A DNA stretch of 9,228 nucleotides from Ignavibacteria bacterium UBA4661. GTDB taxonomy: Bacteria; Bacteroidota; Ignavibacteria; Kapaibacteriales; UBA4661. The position numbers and the translations under genes were made by a program. The notes under the pieces were generated by a model. That model was given only the letters and a program-made list of their open reading frames with translations, had not been told where the DNA came from and ran no database searches. Every line of letters begins with the position of its first letter. Position 1 is the stretch's first letter. The DNA is taken from positions 1 through 9,228 of the forward strand of contig DHLT01000122.1 in NCBI GenBank assembly GCA_002405405.1, in the 5' to 3' direction. Shown here one piece after another: positions 6,112 through 9,228 of this stretch.

Positions 6112-7050
6112 ATGATTCTTAAAACTAACTTTAACATTTTTGTCATTGCTCGTTACACGCGTACAGAACTCATCGTTCTGACCATAACTTCAGTAACAGC
6201 ATATTGGTTATATGTTGTTGGTATTGGTGCGACAATGATTGTACCGTTTCAAGTATCTGCGATGATTGGGAGTGGTCTTGCAATTTTTCTTGCCTTTAGG
6301 AACAATTCATCGTACGCGAGATGGTGGGAAGCACGAGTACTGTGGGGAAATATCACGGCAAGTGCTCGTGTATTAGCAAGGTTAATTCGTACGTTTACTG
6401 ATTCGCATGAGCATCAACAAAACTATGATCGCTCACGAAGCGAAGCATTCAAACAGCGTATGATTTATTTGCTGATTGCTTATATCCATGCCCTGCGTTT
6501 GCATCTGCGTCGCGAAAGTCATTGGCAATCATTAGAAGGCTTGCTGTCGACAGAAGACTACACTGCTATGCTTCATGCGCATAACAAACCTTTGTGTATA
6601 CAAACACGTATGGGAATACATCTTTATGCAGCAATGGGTAATGGAACATTGGGCGGATTCGATAGCTTTCAAATGGAGAGTCAATTGCTTGCCTTGGCAA
6701 CTCACCAAAGTGGGTGCGAGCGTATTCAACAAACACCGTTACTTCGCCAATACCACTATTTTACGCGAGTATTTCTTTTTGCTTTTATGGGGTTGTTGCC
6801 TCTGAGTGTTGTTGCAGAATGTTCACGAGTTGGTGCAGGGTGGTTGAGTATTCCTATTTCCATGACTGTGCTTTTCATTTTTGCTACAATGTCGAAAGTC
6901 GGTGAAGTGAATGAAGATCCTTTTGAAAATCGCATTACCGATGTACCGCTCACTGCATTATGTGTGATGATTGAACGTGATCTTCGGGATATTTTGGGTG
7001 AAACCGATTTACCTCCTGCTATTGAGCCTCAGAAAGGGTATTTATACTGA
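6112..7050 (+). CDS. Bestrophin-family anion channel protein
   Basis: This 312-residue membrane protein matches the bacterial bestrophin (YneE/UPF0187-like) family; prokaryotic bestrophins form pentameric ion channels in the inner membrane. Diagnostic parts are the two N-terminal membrane segments (about 17-38 and 43-61), FRNNSSYARWWEAR (62-75), two further hydrophobic segments (about 217-236 and 244-260) and VGEVNEDPFENR (263-274), followed by DVPLTALCVMIERDL (277-291), as in the family signature ending in a PF-x3-D-P-L pattern. The ATG at 6112 is preferred. A TTG at 6055 would add 19 residues with no ribosome site; neither start has a Shine-Dalgarno. Some bacterial members conduct cations rather than chloride, so ion selectivity is open. 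It follows the PfpI-type gene by 91 bp and lies 1 base before a possible micro-ORF. Confidence 0.9.
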   Translation: MILKTNFNIFVIARYTRTELIVLTITSVTAYWLYVVGIGATMIVPFQVSAMIGSGLAIFLAFRNNSSYARWWEARVLWGNITASARVLARLIRTFTDSHEHQQNYDRSRSEAFKQRMIYLLIAYIHALRLHLRRESHWQSLEGLLSTEDYTAMLHAHNKPLCIQTRMGIHLYAAMGNGTLGGFDSFQMESQLLALATHQSGCERIQQTPLLRQYHYFTRVFLFAFMGLLPLSVVAECSRVGAGWLSIPISMTVLFIFATMSKVGEVNEDPFENRITDVPLTALCVMIERDLRDILGETDLPPAIEPQKGYLY

Positions 7051-7051
7051 T

Positions 7052-7147
7052 ATGATAGCGAGGATTCTTTTTGCTTACTACACTATGATTGTGGATAGCA
7101 TTATTCTTTCATTCCCATTTTTATCACTTCTCTTAGGCGATATATGA
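7052..7147 (+). CDS. Possible 31-residue hydrophobic micro-ORF linking bestrophin and VOC genes
   Basis: One base after the bestrophin stop (TGA 7048-7050) an ATG opens a 31-codon frame. Its TGA stop (7145-7147) overlaps the VOC start as ATGA. The peptide begins MIARILFAYYTMIVDSII and continues hydrophobic (FPFLSLLLGDI), like a single membrane segment. Spanning the whole gap with both junctions in coupling geometry suggests either a small membrane protein or a translational relay to the VOC gene. There is no independent ribosome site (the AGGG in the end of the bestrophin gene, 7034-7037, is the nearest). It could be chance, since a gap of 93 bases is short. Confidence 0.35.
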   Translation: MIARILFAYYTMIVDSIILSFPFLSLLLGDI

Positions 7148-7530
7148 CGACTTCTCCACATGCGCTCAATTGGTTTGAGATACCTGCGTTAGATTTAGAG
7201 CGCGCATTCAATTTTTACAGCACTGTACTTGGTGCGGAGCATGTTCGTAAAGGAACATTTTTTGGTAGCGAGCTAGTGCTTTTTGCTGTGCCCTTTACTA
7301 CCGGTGAGGCAGTAGGCGGTTCAATTGTTAGACGTGACCATTTCATACCATCAGCTGATGGCGCGCTTTTGTACATCAATACATTCGGTAATCTCGAGGC
7401 GGCACTATCACGGGTTGAAAAGGCAGGCGGAAGTATTCTCGCACCGATGAGAGACCTTGGTAATTTCGGTAAAAGTGCTGTTATCATGGATTCCGAAGGA
7501 AATCGTGTTGGTTTGCATCAAACAGCATAA
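7144..7530 (+). CDS. VOC-superfamily (glyoxalase/dioxygenase fold) protein
   Basis: This 128-residue protein has the two beta-alpha-beta-beta-beta halves of the vicinal oxygen chelate fold. Half one is NWFEIPALDLERAFNFYSTVLG (9-30), with Glu12 at a usual metal-ligand position. Half two is LLYINTFGNLEAALSRVEKA (75-94), then AVIMDSEGNRVGLHQ (112-126), where D-x2-GN is a family signature. Members include glyoxalase I, fosfomycin-resistance enzymes, ring-cleaving dioxygenases and metal-free binding proteins; the sequence alone does not say which. It is closest to the short uncharacterised single-domain VOC proteins. AGG (7135-7137) may serve as a weak ribosome site. The start overlaps the stop of the micro-ORF. 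Being next to PfpI- and oxidoreductase-type genes fits a role with reactive small molecules, which is an inference. Confidence 0.88.
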   Translation: MTTSPHALNWFEIPALDLERAFNFYSTVLGAEHVRKGTFFGSELVLFAVPFTTGEAVGGSIVRRDHFIPSADGALLYINTFGNLEAALSRVEKAGGSILAPMRDLGNFGKSAVIMDSEGNRVGLHQTA

Positions 7531-7542
7531 TGGATATGTTTG
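7512..7542 (+). promoter_or_regulatory. Bacteroidota-type promoter for the NAD(P)-binding oxidoreductase gene
   Basis: TTTG (7512-7515), a 19-base spacer and TATGTTTG (7535-7542) match the -33/-7 consensus TTTG and TAnnTTTG with no mismatch. It overlaps the end of the VOC gene and lies about 70 bases before the preferred start at 7613. It is the best match to that consensus that I found in the window. Confidence 0.5.
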
Positions 7543-7612
7543 GGTACAACCACAGAAAACATGAAGGATTATGATAGGCATTATTTCTCCACACTTTTTG
7601 AAACAGCATCGT

Positions 7613-8230
7613 ATGAAGATTGCAATTATTGGCACTGGTAATGTCGGTGGTGCTTTGGCAACAGCCTGGTCGCGAGCAGGACATGTAATCCTACTTGGAG
7701 TGCGTAATACTGAAGAATTTAAAGGTAAAGAACTACTTAATAATGCTCACACAACGCTACATAGTATTCAGGACGCTGTACAGCAGGCGGAGGTCATTGT
7801 GCTTTCAACTCCGGCTCCGATGGCAGTAACTGTGGCAGAATCTCTTGGCGACACTACCGGAAAAATCATCATTGATACCATGAATATAGTGATGGGGCGT
7901 GGTCCTGCGGGTTTTCATAATACATCCGATGCCATTCTTGCTCATACGCAAAGCAGAGATGTGGTGAAGTGTTTTAATACGACCGGCTATAACAATATTG
8001 TCAATCCGATTTACGAAGGTAAGCCCATAGATATGTTTATGGCAGGTGATAGTGTGCGTGGCAAGCAAATAGCACGCGAACTTGCAATTTCAGCAGGTTT
8101 TGGTGAATGCCATAATATGGGCGGCAATGATCGTTTTACACTGATGGAGCAATTTGCATTTGCATGGATCAATCTTGCGTTGATGCAAGGTATGGGGCGT
8201 GAATTTGCATTTCGTCTTGTGCAACGGTAG
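7613..8230 (+). CDS. NAD(P)-binding oxidoreductase, F420-reductase-like (COG2085) family
   Basis: This 205-residue protein is a Rossmann-fold reductase. MKIAIIGTGNVGGALA (1-16) carries the dinucleotide motif GTGNVGG. VRN (30-32), with Arg31 after the second strand, suits NADPH. STPAPM (65-70), DTMN (88-91) and KCFNTTGYNNIVNP (119-132) match the family that includes archaeal F420H2:NADP oxidoreductase and many bacterial relatives. The rest forms the C-terminal part, with GGNDRFTLMEQFAFAW (170-185). Bacterial homologues usually live without F420, so the electron acceptor is unknown. I prefer the ATG at 7613 because the family begins MKIAIIG; an ATG at 7571 would add 14 residues and its AAGGA is only two bases away. 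Last gene of the plus-strand run. Confidence 0.87.
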   Translation: MKIAIIGTGNVGGALATAWSRAGHVILLGVRNTEEFKGKELLNNAHTTLHSIQDAVQQAEVIVLSTPAPMAVTVAESLGDTTGKIIIDTMNIVMGRGPAGFHNTSDAILAHTQSRDVVKCFNTTGYNNIVNPIYEGKPIDMFMAGDSVRGKQIARELAISAGFGECHNMGGNDRFTLMEQFAFAWINLALMQGMGREFAFRLVQR

Positions 8231-8262
8231 GCGAGTTCAAAAAACATGCGATATGCTAGATC

Positions 8263-8296
8263 AATGTGCCATGCTCAATACGAGAGTGGCACATTT
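8263..8296 (+). terminator. Hairpin between convergent oxidoreductase and tdk genes, probable terminator
   Basis: AATGTGCCA (8263-8271) pairs perfectly with TGGCACATT (8287-8295) across a 15-base loop. The plus side then reads TATTC, a weak T tract, and the minus side lacks one. It lies 33 bases after the oxidoreductase stop and about 50 bases beyond the end of tdk on the other strand, so it may end transcription from the left. Confidence 0.5.
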
Positions 8297-8343
8297 ATTC
8301 TAAGGATAGGAGTATAACTAAGTCTATGATGGAAAGTCGTGCC

Positions 8344-8922
8344 TTACTCTTGAACTGAGTGAAATGCACGATGCCGTGCTTCGTATTTATCGCTGTGTCC
8401 AACTTCTACCAAGTCATGGCTTGATGTCATGCGCTGTGTTCGTGAAGCAGGTAAGCCCGATTCCATACAAACAGCAAAGTTTTTGGTAACATATTCAGCA
8501 ATAGCAAGCAGGTGTGGCATCGGACCAAATGGTTTACCGCGATAATCTAAATCTAAACCGGCCACAATCACCCGTTTACCACTATTTGCTAGGGTTTCAC
8601 ATACTCCAACGATACCTTCATCAAAAAATTGAGCTTCATCAATGCCTACAACATCAGCTTCACGTGCTTTATCAATTATTTCAGATGATGTACTGACATT
8701 AACCGAGGCAATCCGCAGCTGGCTGTGCGATACTACTTCGTTATCACTGTAACGATTATCAATTGTTGGTTTAAAAATGACGACTGTTTGTTTAGCAATT
8801 TGTGCGCGGCGTAAGCGTCGGATAAGTTCTTCGGTTTTACCGCTAAACATGCAACCGGCAATGACTTCGATTGAACCATATTGTGCCGCATGATGATGAT
8901 GAGGGAGAGGATGTTGTGTCAT
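8344..8922 (-). CDS. tdk: Thymidine kinase (type II, TK1-like) with eroded zinc site
   Basis: Tdk phosphorylates thymidine (and deoxyuridine) with ATP in pyrimidine salvage; it is cytoplasmic and usually a tetramer. The protein has 192 residues. Walker A GCMFSGKT is at 23-30, then EELIRRLRRA, KPTIDNRY (51-58), the catalytic IDEAQFF (94-100, Glu96), GLDLDYRGKPFGP (122-134), AEYVTK, TQR (162-164) and VGHSDKYEAR (174-183). The family carries four zinc ligands, normally C-x2-C-G and C-x2-C/H. Here they read C152, Ser155, His184 and Phe187, so most are changed. The N-terminus carries HPLPHHHH. The ATG at 8922 is chosen; the TTG at 8961 would add 13 residues without support. It lies 47 bp behind rpiB on the same strand, a likely operon. 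Confidence 0.94.
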   Translation of the reverse strand: MTQHPLPHHHHAAQYGSIEVIAGCMFSGKTEELIRRLRRAQIAKQTVVIFKPTIDNRYSDNEVVSHSQLRIASVNVSTSSEIIDKAREADVVGIDEAQFFDEGIVGVCETLANSGKRVIVAGLDLDYRGKPFGPMPHLLAIAEYVTKNFAVCMESGLPASRTQRMTSSHDLVEVGHSDKYEARHRAFHSVQE

Positions 8923-8969
8923 ACAATGAAGAAAATCAAGAAAAGTAAAAGAGAGCAACAAGAACTAGA

Positions 8970-9228
8970 TTAACACCCCGTCAGCGAATGAATTTTTGCT
9001 ACGCGCCCTTCATGTCTTCCACCCTCAAACTCTGTATGCAAAAAGGCAGATACAATATCTTTGGCAAGTTCGGGAGACACTAAACGTTGTCCGATAGTAA
9101 CAACATTAGCATTATTGTGCTGACGCGATAATTGAGCCATTTCAACGGTAACACAATTTGCGGCTCGGATTCCTTGCACTTTGTTGGCAGTAATTGCAAC
9201 GCCAATGCCACTGCCACAAATTAAAATA
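8970..9228 (-). CDS. rpiB: Ribose-5-phosphate isomerase B, C-terminal part (partial)
   Basis: The reverse strand gives the last 85 residues of an RpiB, which is normally about 145-150 long. It interconverts ribose-5-phosphate and ribulose-5-phosphate in the non-oxidative pentose phosphate pathway. It starts ILICGSGIGVAITANKV, where Cys4 of the visible part is the catalytic base of the CG(S/T)GIG motif. Then come GIRAANCVTVEMAQLSRQHN, a substrate/phosphate region, NVVTIGQRLV, and near the end FEGGRHEGRV with the conserved Arg residues. It ends HSLTGC. The N-terminal part with the first phosphate-binding residues lies outside the window. tdk follows 47 bases behind; ribose-5-phosphate supply and nucleotide salvage are related, though the pairing may be incidental. 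Confidence 0.95.
   Translation of the reverse strand, partial: ILICGSGIGVAITANKVQGIRAANCVTVEMAQLSRQHNNANVVTIGQRLVSPELAKDIVSAFLHTEFEGGRHEGRVAKIHSLTGC

Noticed and set aside
7613..8230. Oxidoreductase called a true F420-dependent enzyme
   Set aside because: Family membership does not prove F420 use, and nothing in the window suggests F420 synthesis.
1..9228. New defence system, mobile element or CRISPR array
   Set aside because: I saw no regular repeats, terminal inverted repeats, transposase, integrase or nuclease module. The genes are mostly housekeeping or accessory metabolic types.

Overview
The window is an ordinary bacterial chromosome segment of fairly low GC content (about 40% by eye). 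It is densely coded on both strands. I see no transposase, phage gene, tRNA, rRNA or CRISPR array. Several clues point to the Bacteroidota/Chlorobiota (FCB) side of the tree, perhaps an Ignavibacteria- or Kapaibacteria-like lineage. The first is a small secreted fibronectin-III-like protein ending in RTWGMIKEMFR, a tail I associate from memory with that group. The second is a long Alvin-type 2[4Fe-4S] ferredoxin of the form common in Bacteroidota. The third is that many starts lack a Shine-Dalgarno, and several gene fronts carry TAnnTTTG-like promoter boxes. The assignment is an inference.

Left part (1-3720): a signal-peptide protein leaves the window leftward on the minus strand. A gap of about 350 bp follows, holding an unexplained 67-codon open stretch. 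Next come the secreted FnIII-like protein with a strong terminator, then uvrB (nucleotide excision repair), then the ferredoxin gene with a second strong terminator.

Middle (3753-5004): a VanZ-family membrane protein overlaps by 4 bp (ATGA) a hot-dog thioesterase that keeps the fluoroacetyl-CoA thioesterase (FlK) triad spacing. A convergent minus-strand HxlR-type regulator faces them.

Middle-right (5020-8230): a divergent promoter region with two overlapping perfect inverted repeats separates hxlR from a plus-strand run. The run holds a DJ-1/PfpI-family protein, a bestrophin-type anion channel, a possible 31-codon coupling micro-ORF, a VOC (glyoxalase-fold) protein and a COG2085-type NAD(P)-binding oxidoreductase. 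HxlR regulators elsewhere often answer electrophiles or quinones, and DJ-1/PfpI and VOC folds include aldehyde-handling enzymes. A small electrophile/aldehyde stress module is therefore a reasonable but unproven reading.

Right edge (8344-9228): rpiB (partial) and then tdk on the minus strand form a likely pentose/nucleotide salvage pair. The thymidine kinase is unusual in having lost most of its zinc-binding cysteines.

No clear new defence or mobile system is visible. The best leads are the coupling micro-ORF, the zinc-site erosion in Tdk, the FlK-like triad, the HxlR operator candidates and the short C-terminal tail on the FnIII protein.
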